Shown piece by piece: positions 23,858 through 35,804 of a DNA stretch of 64,000 bases (position 1 is its first letter; each line of letters begins with the position of its first letter). The stretch spans positions 62,001-126,000 of the forward strand of contig CAVNZM010000005.1 of the NCBI GenBank assembly GCA_963693365.1. The letters are read 5' to 3'. The position numbers and the translations under genes are program-made. The DNA comes from Amoebidium appalachense (Eukaryota > Ichthyosporea). The notes beneath the pieces were generated by a model. The model was not told the origin of the DNA. It saw only the letters and a program-made list of their open reading frames with translations, and did not search any database.

Positions 23858-23859
<2 letters not shown>
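23631..23859 (+). mobile_element. SINE-like dispersed repeat, form B (copy B1)
   Basis: Begins after a C run with AAGTTCAGTTGATGCTGCTG and ends with CGTACTGTGTTCCGCATTCA, AAA and a new C run followed by an A/GAAA tract. It is the same family as 40059-40188, 41290-41733 and the 58-59.6 kb array. It lies about 320 bp past the RPS17 stop codon. Confidence 0.8.
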
Positions 23860-23889
<30 letters not shown>

Positions 23890-24433
23890 AAAAAAAGAAA
23901 GAAAGAAAGAAAGAAAAAAAAAAGGCGTGACATACAACGTACTGTACATATGTGTGGTGTGTACTGTGCACTGTCTTCCGCACCACACTTTTCCTTCTTG
24001 GAGAATATGGTCTGCTGGCATAGTTCGTGCCAAGTTGGCTTCTAAATTTTCCTCTGTCTCCTGCCCTAAAATGGAAGACTGGAGAGATGATGGTCAGGGG
24101 GCTTACGTTGTCCACCAATCCCCCTGCTTTCATTACGTCGACGCTCAGCTGTTTGTGCTAGGCCAGTGTCGGACATCCATCCCCTTCCCCATAGGAAGGG
24201 GGGAAAAACCAAACAATAATACACACACACAACATATTCTGGTGATAATGAACACCACACATGCGCACGGTTCCACTTCAGAGAAACTTCAACTCAAGTG
24301 CCTGCCTATTTCCTTTGAATTTCAACCAGAATCCACTACTTGCTCAAAGACAACCTGATGCCGATGCGCACCCCCTTTCAAACACCCCCCTTCTTTCCTG
24401 CCCAGTGTGGTGTGACCGTCGGCGGGCTGGGGG

Positions 24434-24439
24434 CAATTT
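24434..24439 (+). repeat. Target-site duplication of element copy 1 (left)
   Basis: CAATTT directly before the left terminal inverted repeat; the same six bases follow the right terminus at 30938-30943. Confidence 0.7.
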
Positions 24440-24473
24440 CGGTGCTACCCTCAATTCCCAAGCTCCTAGGGTG

Positions 24474-24617
24474 TGACGTAATATTTGGCACGAGCCTGCA
24501 AAACGGTGAAAATGGGGCAGGATGTCGCCCAGGCACCGACAGGAGCTTGGGGATACCCCTGGATGTGCTCCGCTAGCGGGCTGGTGCCAAATAAATTCGT
24601 GCCACATTTTACGTCAC
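24474..24617 (+). repeat. Subterminal inverted repeat of element copy 1
   Basis: Left arm starts GTGACGTAATATTTGGCACG; right arm ends CACATTTTACGTCAC. Copy 1 has lost a 16-bp stretch of the left arm that copy 2 retains, through recombination between two GGCACGA words. Further copies of TTCGTGCCAAA-type words follow up to about 24655. Confidence 0.75.
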
Positions 24618-24980
24618 CAGGTTCGTGCCAAATTATTTGGTGCCAAATTTATTTGGGGCATAAATGGGTCGGTTCGAACTATTATGGGTCGAATCAGCTC
24701 GAATCGTTCCTGACCCGTTTTCTGACCCGTTTTTGTGGCTCATCGTTGGTGGCGTCTGATTCGAGGAATAAACTCGAAAGGCGGGCTAAGCAAGACCACG
24801 TCAACCACGTGCAGGTGGTGGCGTACTTGAACGGGCAGTCACAGCCTGGACTGGCAGTTGACAGGTGTGACACAGCGCTAGCATCCTTATCATATTGCAG
24901 TAGGCTCATATAAAAATAATAAAAACAGACAACACCCTTTAATGCTCGATCATAACTGACAGTACATATTTTGTGTGAGC

Positions 24981-25334
24981 ATGGGTTACAAACATGCTCG
25001 CGTCCGCATTGGACGTGGGCAAGGCCATTGGGCTTTGCTGAGGATTCTCGTTCATGTTATCCTCGCCTTTTGTCTTTTGGCTGCAGCGGGTTCAACAAAC
25101 AACCCAGATGGGGTGAACAAAAAAGTCATTAAGGAAAACAAATCTTGGTCTAAAGATCATGCCAAGCTGGAACAGCCATTCGTTGCACGGTACATTGATT
25201 ATTGCATAGCGGATCATGAGGACTCTGTCGAAGCTGGCACGTGCCCTCCCCAGCCCTTCCTCAGGGATTGGGTGTGGCATCAAACCCGTCATGGCGGCCG
25301 GATAGATGCATCTACAGCGGAGGGAGTCCATCAG
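24981..25334 (+). CDS. Coding-like exon at the left end of element copy 1
   Basis: ATG at 24981 opens 118 codons ending exactly at a donor (CATCAG then GTGATT). The C-terminal two thirds look coding (NNPDGVNKKVIKENKSWS, FVARYIDYCIADHEDS, WVWHQTRHGGRIDAST); the N-terminal part has a hydrophobic stretch (about residues 20-40) that could be a signal or membrane segment, or unspliced intron. The acceptor at 25452 (TTACAG) leads at once to an in-frame stop (VVPPF). Its phase also does not match the OTU gene exon at 26490. It may be a separate short gene or an exon whose partner I cannot place. No family is recognised. It is identical in sequence to the exon in copy 2. Confidence 0.4.
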
Positions 25335-25339
25335 GTGAT

Positions 25340-25896
25340 TCCCCCCCTTCCCCCCCCCCCCCCCCCCTCCCCCCCCCTCTCTCCCCACCACCCCCTGCCT
25401 CTTTTCCACTTTTTCTCTCCCCTCCCCTGTCTCTCTGTTCTGGGCCTTACAGGTGGTTCCTCCGTTTTAGAAGTTGTTTTTTATGTAATACGTTAGGTGT
25501 GTCCTTTTGCATCTTGTGGATACCAATGCCTTCACCGCTCAGGCCTTCCCTTGCACTTAATCTTATGGACCTTTGTGCCTCTCCCATGATCTGTTTGGCA
25601 TGGCATGCTGCCTTTTCTGCTTTGGCTTGCCTCTTATATGTTGCTATCACCCGATAGGGTATGTGTGGCAACGTGTTCCATATGTTTTGTGTGACCATTC
25701 TGTGCAGTGTACCCACTTAAAGCCCACTCCTCCGCTTTTCCCCCTTCCCTCCCTTCCCCTTTAAGCATACAATTAGTCAAGAGGCAGTACAGGATAGTGG
25801 GTAGAGAGTTTCTGTGTGTCACGGTGTATGCCTGTGGGTGTGTGCTTGTCTGTGTGTGTATGTGCCTGTGTGTGTGTAGTGAGTGTGTGTGTGTGT

Positions 25897-25948
<52 letters not shown>

Positions 25949-26489
25949 TTGTGTGTGTAATGTGGGTGGGTGGGTGGGTGGGTACAGAGAAGGGGGAGGG
26001 AGGGGGGGGGGGGGGGGGGGGGGGCGTGTATGTGTGTGCCTGTGTGTGTATGTTAAAGACAGGGGAGGGGGGAAGGGGGAGAGGTCAGGGTAGGGAGAAA
26101 GGGAGGGAAGGATGGGTGGGTGGGAGGGTTGGAGGGAAGGAGGGAGGGGGAGAAAGGGTAGAGGGAGGGATGGCGGAAAAGACAGAAAGAGAGGGGCAAA
26201 GAGAGGAGGGCAGTCGGTAAAGAGGAAGGGCGGGAGGGTGGGACGGAGAGGGAGAAGGGGGAAGTGGAGAATTAGGGCAGGGGGGGGGGGGCCGAGAGCA
26301 AGAGGGGGGGTGGGGAGGGTGTGGGCGGTGTGTGTGTGTGTATGTGTGTGTGTATGTATGTTGTGTGTGTGTGTGGGGGGGGGGGGGGGGGGGGGTTGGA
26401 TGGAGGATTCGGTTGGGAGTGGGTTCTTTATAGACCTGGCAACCATTGACCAGCTATTCTCTCACCCTGTCTTTGTGTTCACTCTGCAG
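25340..26489 (+). repeat. Simple-sequence block upstream of the OTU exon (copy 1)
   Basis: C-rich tract (25340-25385), unique stretch 25453-25770, (GT)n (about 25895-25950), G runs (about 25995-26023 and 26375-26394) and GGGA-rich DNA between. The opposite strand of 25447-25716 has an 89-codon open reading with a protein-like composition (MGTLHRMVTQNIWNTLPH...). It is kept in both copies but has no supporting splice signals. Confidence 0.6.
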
Positions 26490-26915
26490 CTTATGGCAAT
26501 AATGGCAACCGTTCCTTGCCTGAGTGTGGTATGGAGGTTGGGTCTTTCGACAGTGATGGCTCTGACGATGACGATGAGGGGTCAAGTGACGAGAGCCCCG
26601 GTTCATTCAACGTGTCAACATGTGTGCGCCTAGCAGGCCGCAAGCTTAACGCCCGGCGTGCGATGCGCAAGCTGATTGGGTCTGTGCACAGCTCCGAAGG
26701 GTTTGCTTTAGCAGCACAGGACCCGGATCATCTGCTCTTCACTCTAGTGTTCTTTGACGAGGCCGTGGCAGCAGACATACAGCTTGCCAGGTGCTTCCTG
26801 CCGAACCCCCCCCCCCCCCCCCCCCTTCCCCTCCAACGCCCCCCGCTCCTCCCTCTCGCCTCTCCCCCCCTTTCCCTGCAGGGCCTCCTCCCCTTTCCCC
26901 CATCCCCCTTTCCCC

Positions 26916-26949
<34 letters not shown>

Positions 26950-27675
26950 CCCCCTTTTCTGCATCCCCCTCCCCCTCTCCTCCTTCCCACAATTCTTCCT
27001 CCCAACTGCTCCACCTCCTTACTTCCTTGCACGTATCAATCCATCTCTCCTTCCAACCCAAGTGACACCAGTTTTTTGTCAGACAACCTGCCTCCCCAGG
27101 CCCACTTATTATGCCTGTCCTGTTCCCCTCCCCCCCCCCCTCCCCCTCAGGAGGGCCTCTGCCCATTCGTCCCTCCTTTTCAAGTCCTCCATTACCTCTT
27201 ACCTCCCCCTAATTCTCATTATTCTCTAATAGTATACCTATATCTTCCATCCTACCTTTTTGGAAGCTCCCTGCTTCTCTTCCACCTATTTGAAAGCATC
27301 TGCATCTACCCCCCCCCCCCCCCCCCCCCCCCCGTTCATAGCCCCTCCTTCATCAGTACTCCCTTACACCTGCCCGGCCCCCTTCAGAGTGCCTAACCCC
27401 CTCCCCCCCCACACACACACCCCTCCCCTTTCACACACCTGCACACACGAACGCACCCATGCATGCACGCATGCACCCTCCCTCGCAGCCACGAGCGCAC
27501 ACACTCTTATTCACTTATAGAATTGTTAATAATCTAATGCCCCCCCCCCCCCCCCCCAACCCCCCCCCCCAACCCCAACCCACCCACACACGCACACACA
27601 CACACACGCCAAGGTTTCCCTTGTTCTGCTCCTCGGCCTTTCCGCCTTCCCCATAATCTGTCTTTCTCTCTCCTC

Positions 27676-27715
<40 letters not shown>

Positions 27716-29002
27716 CCCACCCCACTGTCACCCACCCCACCACCACTGCCCTACGTCACCCTCCCACTTCTTGTCTTTGCTTATTCTTCCTTGTGATGTG
27801 CAACACAGGGACATATCCGGGCCACCTGAGGTCCAGCAACAACGCCTTCTTCAAATTCTGGGTGCCTGGAGAATGGAGCTTATGGAAACACCCGCTGACG
27901 GCAACTGTTTGTTTCATTCGGTGTGGCATTATATCAATCAGTATCTACAAAGCGGTCATGTAGCTACCCGTGAACACCTCAACACATTGGGGTTTACAGC
28001 TAATATGGAGCCTATAGAGGCGATTGGACGGCTACGCGAACTAATGGTAAACGAATGGCGGCGAAATCTAGCAGAATACCAAGGATTCCTTTCAAGGGTG
28101 ACCCTCGCATACGTAGCTGATGATTTCCGCTGTCCTCGGCGCGCCCATTTTGCTTCTGCAGCCGGTGACGCGATGGTGCTGGGCTTAGCCAACGCACTCC
28201 GCATACCAATAACCATTTTTAGCACGATTGCCAATCACGGTGTAGTTGCGGTCACTCCACCCACCGTCATCGAACCCAACATTGCCATACCCGTATCACT
28301 TAACGGTGCAGCAGATCATTACTCAGTGGTAATACCTCGCTTGTCGCATGCGAACAAAATCTCGGACAACAACCAAACACAGACATCACACTCAGTTGAC
28401 ACGGAAAACTCGACGGAGTTGGCGTCTAACGCTAACACAACTGACACGTTCGGTGGGTTGCCCGCCAAGGGCTGCAGCTGTAATAGAAACAGTAAGGATA
28501 GAACACGTTTTTTTTGTGGTTTTAAGAACGGCGGGGGAAAAGTGCAGGCATACGATGGGCATGAGCGTTGCATATGCGCAAAGAACAAGCGGGCATGCAC
28601 CCAGGCATGCAGGTGTGAGAATTGTGGCAACAGGTGAGCCGTATGATATGCATTTGCTACTTTTCTTCTTTTGCATCCTCTATTTGCCCACACTTGGTAC
28701 TTTATAATCGAAACCTTAACTTGGCCAAATCCAGGTATTTCTGCTTGTCCCTCTCTTTATTCCCCCCCCCCCCCCCCCCCCTTTCCCCCTCTCCTCCCCC
28801 CCCCCCCCCCCCCCCCCCGGGAGGGGAAAGAAAAGCCCCCTCTCCCAATCCCCTCCCCCTCCTGTATCCGTCGTTTCATGATGTCTAACCCCTCCTCCTC
28901 CCCCCCCACCTTCCCCACTGCTCACCACCTGCACACCCGCACACCATACACAAACTTAAACACACACACGCATGCACGTGTGCACGCACACACACAGCCC
29001 CT

Positions 29003-29033
<31 letters not shown>

Positions 29034-30215
29034 ACACACACACACACACACACACAATGCATCCGCGCATCATGGTCCATGCATACACGTGTGTGGATAG
29101 ATGCACAGGTGCACGAATCCACGCACGCACCCACCCACAGAGCACGTGTGCGCACGCACACACAAACACACATGTGTACACGTGCGCGCGCATTCACACG
29201 CACACACAAACGCACATACACATGCAGTCATGGACAGCGGCCAGAGCCAAACCGTCCAGGTCGCCCGTCTACCATGCAGCTGCATTTATCCGGCGAAGGG
29301 GGGAACCTTTCCCTGAGAAGTGGTGATGGGTCCAACACCACCCATACGGCCAACACAACAGCCACCAGGGGCAAGGCCACTGCCACGGTTCCAACGCAAA
29401 GGCGGCGCGCACGATTCACGCAAACACGAACCACAGATCAGAATGGTTTGGAGTATTATGTGTCTGTGGGCGAGGAGGTACGTTCGGGTAGATGGTCGGA
29501 TGCGGAGACCGCGTTGATTGAAAGTATTGTTATTTCGCTTGCGGAACAAAAGTTGCCGGCAACAGAGGAGGACATATTTGCACATTACCATGCAGCATTG
29601 GAGGGCAACGAGGAGGGTGTGGGGCTGGATGCCATCCTTTCCAAAACATTGAAACAAATCAAGTCAAAAATAGAACACATTGAGAAGGAAAGACGTTTGC
29701 GTAGTCAGGTGGCCGCCGAGGTGAGGGAGGAAATCGCGAGGGCTAAGGAAGCCGCTGCTAGGACAGTTACGGAGAAAGCAAGCGAGAGAGCACGAAACAC
29801 GAAACGTGGGCTGAAGTCACAGAGTAATTCACAGACTGCCCCGTCAAAGAAGGCCAAGCCCAGCGGCTTTTCACGTGCAAGCACCAACACAGGTGTTGCC
29901 CCTCAGGAGCATGATCCCACCAGTTCGTCAACCGATTCGGCGGATGAATTCCAAAGCACCCAACAGTCTGGGGTGATTCCCCCTAGCCAGCACCCGCACC
30001 ATCCGCAAGCGTTCCACCCCAGTTATTATCACACATACCCGAGCACGATAGCCAGTGCACAATGTAGCGTCTGTCAACTGACTTTAGCAATCCCTCCCCA
30101 TCTGTGTCATACTTACATGCAATGCTGTAGGTGCAAGGCCATGTTGTATGCTCTGGTCACCGCTTTTGGCATCCGCCTGCTCAGTTTTAGTGTCACGGAT
30201 AATAGGTGGAAGTGA
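26490..30215 (+). CDS. OTU-domain cysteine protease with CXC-like and Myb-like regions (element copy 1)
   Basis: Three exons joined by phase-consistent GT-AG junctions: 26490-26790, 27809-28633, 29228-30215 (TGA). The 5' end is missing from the model, because the first exon enters with two leftover bases. About 703 aa are visible. Exon 1: acidic stretch SDGSDDDDEGSSDES, then a basic segment. Exon 2: OTU protease with Asp/Cys motif ADGNCLFHSVW near its start and the C-terminal catalytic-type His in ADHYSVV, then a cysteine-rich segment KGCSCN ... CGFKNGGG ... CICAKNKRACTQACRCENC, resembling CXC motifs. Exon 3: Myb/SANT-like segment (GRWSDAETALIESIV), a coiled coil rich in E/K/R, a Ser/Thr/Gln linker, and a terminal CxxC pair (CSVCQ ... 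CCRCKAM). OTU proteases cleave ubiquitin chains and recur in transposons. A role in element mobility or host interaction is inference. Confidence 0.75.
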
Positions 30216-30750
30216 GCCAATCCCTCCACGTAGTTTTTTATTTTTCTAATTGTTATTGTGGCTGCCAGCTGCTTTGGGGTCAGGTGGCAAACGTAGGGCA
30301 TGTCTAGTAGGTTCGATTAGTATGGGATTTGGCATCATGATGCCAAGACTTAGTCAACACAGTAACTTAAGAATCAGTTTGTTAGGTGTTAGTTGTAACA
30401 TTTAACTTCCAGTAATGTTCAGCATGTCAGAGTGGTAGTTTATGATTGTAATGTTACTTACAGTTTAACTGTAATGTCACGGTGTATGTAGAGTATGCTG
30501 TCACATTCAATGCACACACACGGCACACACACATGAACATGCACACACGCAACCACATACACGTCAAGCACACACTACGTATACATCCATGCATGCGACA
30601 TTCGCCTTTTTAATACCTATGATATCATTACGTAGTCAAAATACCATAATAATAATGTGTAGAAGTGATTGCAGGTCACTTTCACATGCTGCAGCTGTTT
30701 TATTAATAATGACACCGTAAATTAATGGCAAGCACACTGCAGACTCGGAT

Positions 30751-30814
<64 letters not shown>

Positions 30815-30937
30815 AAAAAAAAAAATCCCCCCCCCCCCCCCCCCCCCCCCGTTCCCACCTCGAAATTTTTGGGCGGGGGCGGGGGCGGGGGCCGGGGGGG
30901 GGGGGGGGGGGGAGCTTGGGAAACGAGGGTGCAACCG

Positions 30938-31010
30938 CAATTTCAGCTTTTCAAGCAAGGCTCATTAGATCTGCCAATCAGAATGCGCCATCTGGGTTTA
31001 TTTGTACATA
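30938..31010. other. 73-bp spacer between the two elements
   Basis: Starts with the right CAATTT duplication of copy 1 and ends at the left end of copy 2. It contains ATTTGT (31000-31005), which recurs directly after copy 2 (37797-37802). It shows no similarity to the element and appears to be the original host sequence. Confidence 0.6.
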
Positions 31011-31042
31011 GGTGCTACCCTCAATTCCCAAGCTCCTAGGGT

Positions 31043-31203
31043 GTGACGTAATATTTGGCACGAAATTTATTTGGCACGAGCCTGCAAAACGGTGAAAATG
31101 GGGCAGGATGTCGCCCAGGCACCGACAGGAGCTTGGGGATACCCCTGGATGTGCTCCGCTAGCGGGCTGGTGCCAAATAAATTCGTGCCACATTTTACGT
31201 CAC
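31043..31203 (+). repeat. Subterminal inverted repeat of element copy 2
   Basis: Arms 31043-31080 and 31167-31203 are inverted copies (GTGACGTAA, GGCACGAA, TTTATTTGGCAC words) separated by about 86 bp. The RNA or single strand could form a ~36-bp stem with few mismatches, or the words could be binding sites for an element protein. Confidence 0.8.
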
Positions 31204-31566
31204 CAGGTTCGTGCCAAATTATTTGGTGCCAAATTTATTTGGGGCATAAATGGGTCGGTTCGAACTATTATGGGTCGAATCAGCTCGAATCGTTCCTGAC
31301 CCGTTTTCTGACCCGTTTTTGTGGCTCATCGTTGGTGGCGTCTGATTCGAGGAATAAACTCGAAAGGCGGGCTAAGCAAGACCACGTCAACCACGTGCAG
31401 GTGGTGGCGTACTTGAACGGGCAGTCACAGCCTGGACTGGCAGTTGACAGGTGTGACACAGCGCTAGCATCCTTATCATATTGCAGTAGGCTCATATAAA
31501 AATAATAAAAACAGACAACACCCTTTAATGCTCGATCATAACTGACAGTACATATTTTGTGTGAGC

Positions 31567-31920
31567 ATGGGTTACAAACATGCTCGCGTCCGCATTGGAC
31601 GTGGGCAAGGCCATTGGGCTTTGCTGAGGATTCTCGTTCATGTTATCCTCGCCTTTTGTCTTTTGGCTGCAGCGGGTTCAACAAACAACCCAGATGGGGT
31701 GAACAAAAAAGTCATTAAGGAAAACAAATCTTGGTCTAAAGATCATGCCAAGCTGGAACAGCCATTCGTTGCACGGTACATTGATTATTGCATAGCGGAT
31801 CATGAGGACTCTGTCGAAGCTGGCACGTGCCCTCCCCAGCCCTTCCTCAGGGATTGGGTGTGGCATCAAACCCGTCATGGCGGCCGGATAGATGCATCTA
31901 CAGCGGAGGGAGTCCATCAG
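31567..31920 (+). CDS. Coding-like exon at the left end of element copy 2
   Basis: Same 118-codon open exon as at 24981-25334, ending at the same GTGATC-type donor. It carries the same unresolved phase problem towards the downstream OTU exons. Retention of the open frame in both copies fits either function or very recent duplication. Confidence 0.4.
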
Positions 31921-32484
31921 GTGATCTCCCCCCCTCTCCCCCCCCCCCCCCCCCCCTCCCCCCTCTCTCCCCACCACCCCCTGCCTCTTTTCCACTTTTT
32001 CTCTCCCCTCCCCTGTCTCTCTGTTCTGGGCCTTACAGGTGGTTCCTCCGTTTTAGAAGTTGTTTTTTATGTAATACGTTAGGTGTGTCCTTTTGCATCT
32101 TGTGGATACCAATGCCTTCACCGCTCAGGCCTTCCCTTGCACTTAATCTTATGGACCTTTGTGCCTCTCCCATGATCTGTTTGGCATGGCATGCTGCCTT
32201 TTCTGCTTTGGCTTGCCTCTTATATGTTGCTATCACCCGATAGGGTATGTGTGGCAACGTGTTCCATATGTTTTGTGTGACCATTCTGTGCAGTGTACCC
32301 ACTTAAAGCCCACTCCTCCGCTTTTCCCCCTTCCCTCCCTTCCCCTTTAAGCATACAATTAGTCAAGAGGCAGTACAGGATAGTGGGTAGAGAGTTTCTG
32401 TGTGTCACGGTGTATGCCTGTGGGTGTGTGCTTGTCTGTGTGTGTATGTGCCTGTGTGTGTGTAGTGAGTGTGTGTGTGTGTTG

Positions 32485-32531
<47 letters not shown>

Positions 32532-33065
32532 TTGTGTGTGTATGTGGGTGGGTGGGTGGGTGGGTACAGAGAAGGGGAGAGGGGGGGGGGGGGGGGGCGT
32601 GTATGTGTGTGCCTGTGTGTGTATGTTAAAGACAGGGGAGGGGGGAAGGGGGAGAGGTCAGGGTAGGGAGAAAGGGAGGGAAGGATGGGTGGGTGGGAGG
32701 GTTGGAGGGAAGGAGGGAGGGGGAGAAAGGGTAGAGGGAGGGATGGCGGAAAAGACAGAAAGAGAGGGGCAAAGAGAGGAGGGCAGTCGGTAAAGAGGAA
32801 GGGCGGGAGGGTGGGACGGAGAGGGAGAAGGGGGAAGTGGAGAATTAGGGCAGGGGGGGGGGGCCGAGAGCAAGAGGGGGGGTGGGGAGGGTGTGGGCGG
32901 TGTGTGTGTGTGTATGTGTGTGTGTATGTATGTTGTGTGTGTGTGGGGGGGGGGGGGGGGGGGGGGGGGGGTTGGATGGGGGATTCGGTTGGGAGTGGGT
33001 TCTTTATAGACCTGGCAACCATTGACCAGCTATTCTCTCACCCTGTCTTTGTGTTCACTCTGCAG

Positions 33066-33901
33066 CTTATGGCAATAATGGCAACCGTTCCTTGCCTGAG
33101 TGTGGTATGGAGGTTGGGTCTTTCGACAGTGATGGCTCTGACGATGACGATGAGGGGTCAAGTGACGAGAGCCCCGGTTCATTCAACGTGTCAACATGTG
33201 TGCGCCTAGCAGGCCGCAAGCTTAACGCCCGGCGTGCGATGCGCAAGCTGATTGGGTCTGTGCACAGCTCCGAAGGGTTTGCTTTAGCAGCACAGGACCC
33301 GGATCATCTGCTCTTCACTCTAGTGTTCTTTGACGAGGCCGTGGCAGCAGACATACAGCTTGCCAGGTGCTTCCTGCCGAACCCCCCCCCCCCCCCCCCC
33401 CCCCCCCTTCCCCTCCAACGCCCCCCGCTCCTCCCTCTCGCCTCTCCCCCCCCTTTCCCTGCAGGGCCTCCTCCCCTTTCCCCCATCCCCCTTTCCCCCC
33501 CCCCCCCCCCCCTCCCCCCCCTCCCCCCCCCCCCCCGCCCCCTTTTCTGCATCCCCCTCCCCCTCTCCTCCTTCCCACAATTCTTCCTCCCAACTGCTCC
33601 ACCTCCTTACTTCCTTGCACGTATCAATCCATCTCTCCTTCCAACCCAAGTGACACCAGTTTTTTGTCAGACAACCTGCCTCCCCAGGCCCACTTATTAT
33701 GCCTGTCCTGTTCCCCTCCCCCCCCCCCCCCTCTCCCCCTCAGGAGGGCCTCTGCCCATTCGTCCCTCCTTTTCAAGTCCTCCATTACCTCTTACCTCCC
33801 CTAATTCTCATTATTCTCTAATAGTATACCTATATCTTCCATCCTACCTTTTTGGAAGCTCCCTGCTTCTCTTCCACCTATTTGAAAGCATCTGCATCCC
33901 C

Positions 33902-33933
<32 letters not shown>

Positions 33934-34136
33934 TTCATAGCCCCTCCTTCATCAGTACTCCCTTACACCTGCCCGGCCCCCTTCAGAGTGCCTAACCCCC
34001 TCCCCCCCCACACACACACCCCTCCCCTTTCACACACCTGCACACACGAACGCACCCATGCATGCACGCATGCACCCTCCCTCGCAGCCACGAGCGCACA
34101 CACTCTTATTCACTTATAGAATTGTTAATAATCTAA

Positions 34137-34177
<41 letters not shown>

Positions 34178-34280
34178 CCCCAACCCACCCACACACGCAC
34201 ACACACACACACGCCAAGGTTTCCCTTGTTCTGCTCCTCGGCCTTTCCGCCTTCCCCATAATCTGTCTTTCTCTCTCTTC

Positions 34281-34320
<40 letters not shown>

Positions 34321-35773
34321 CCCACCCCACTGTCACCCACCCCACCACCACTGCCCTACGTCACCCTCCCACTTCTTGTCTTTGCTTATTCTTCCTTGTG
34401 ATGTGCAACACAGGGACATATCCGGGCCACCTGAGGTCCAGCAACAACGCCTTCTTCAAATTCTGGGTGCCTGGAGAATGGAGCTTATGGAAACACCCGC
34501 TGACGGCAACTGTTTGTTTCATTCGGTGTGGCATTATATCAATCAGTATCTACAAAGCGGTCATGTAGCTACCCGTGAACACCTCAACACATTGGGGTTT
34601 ACAGCTAATATGGAGCCTATAGAGGCGATTGGACGGCTACGCGAACTAATGGTAAACGAATGGCGGCGAAATCTAGCAGAATACCAAGGATTCCTTTCAA
34701 GGGTGACCCTCGCATACGTAGCTGATGATTTCCGCTGTCCTCGGCGCGCCCATTTTGCTTCTGCAGCCGGTGACGCGATGGTGCTGGGCTTAGCCAACGC
34801 ACTCCGCATACCAATAACCATTTTTAGCACGATTGCCAATCACGGTGTAGTTGCGGTCACTCCACCCACCGTCATCGAACCCAACATTGCCATACCCGTA
34901 TCACTTAACGGTGCAGCAGATCATTACTCAGTGGTAATACCTCGCTTGTCGCATGCGAACAAAATCTCGGACAACAACCAAACACAGACATCACACTCAG
35001 TTGACACGGAAAACTCGACGGAGTTGGCGTCTAACGCTAACACAACTGACACGTTCGGTGGGTTGCCCGCCAAGGGCTGCAGCTGTAATAGAAACAGTAA
35101 GGATAGAACACGTTTTTTTTGTGGTTTTAAGAACGGCGGGGGAAAAGTGCAGGCATACGATGGGCATGAGCGTTGCATATGCGCAAAGAACAAGCGGGCA
35201 TGCACCCAGGCATGCAGGTGTGAGAATTGTGGCAACAGGTGAGCCGTATGATATGCATTTGCTACTTTTCTTCTTTTGCATCCTCTATTTGCCCACACTT
35301 GGTACTTTATAATCGAAACCTTAACTTGGCCAAATCCAGGTATTTCTGCTTGTCCCTCTCTTTATTCCCCCCCCCCCCCCCCCCCCCCCCTTTCCCCCTC
35401 TCTCCCCCCCCGAGGGGAATAGGTCGAAACTCGGGTACTGTGGATGACGTGGGCCCCCCTGAGGATGGGCTCTGCTTATTATGCATACTCTTTATGTATG
35501 GCTTGCATTCTGCATCGTGTTATCCGTTTGTTCTTGTGTACTTCGTACTTTTTGACGCATTCAAAACCCCCCCCCCCCCGGGAGGGGAAAGAAAAGCCCC
35601 CTCTCCCAATCCCCTCCCCCTCCTGTATCCGTCGTTTCATGATGTCTAACCCCTCCTCCCTCCCCCCCCACCTTCCCCACTGCTCACCACCTGCACACCC
35701 GCACACCATACACAAACTTAAACACACACACGCATGCACGTGTGCACGCACACACACAGCCCCTCCCCCCCCC

Positions 35774-35804
<31 letters not shown>

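Larger units (their letters stand above)
24440..30937 (+). mobile_element. OTU-protein terminal-inverted-repeat element, copy 1
   Basis: A 6.5-kb unit bounded by imperfect ~27-bp inverted repeats: the left end at 24440-24466 starts CGGTGCTACCCTC and carries TTCCCAAGCTCC; the right end at 30911-30937 is its inverse with about five mismatches. The unit is flanked by a perfect 6-bp duplication CAATTT. It carries one spliced gene on the plus strand (OTU / cysteine-rich / Myb-like protein) and an additional short coding-like exon near the left end. No DDE transposase, helicase, integrase or reverse transcriptase is recognisable, so the family is unassigned. A second copy starts 73 bp downstream. 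Whether it moves autonomously is unknown. Confidence 0.78.

Noticed and set aside
25634-26446. 270-codon minus-strand proline/histidine/threonine-rich open frame in the element
   Set aside because: It consists of C-run, (CA)n and CCCT repeat translation; only its last ~45 codons are unique and lack splice or homology support.
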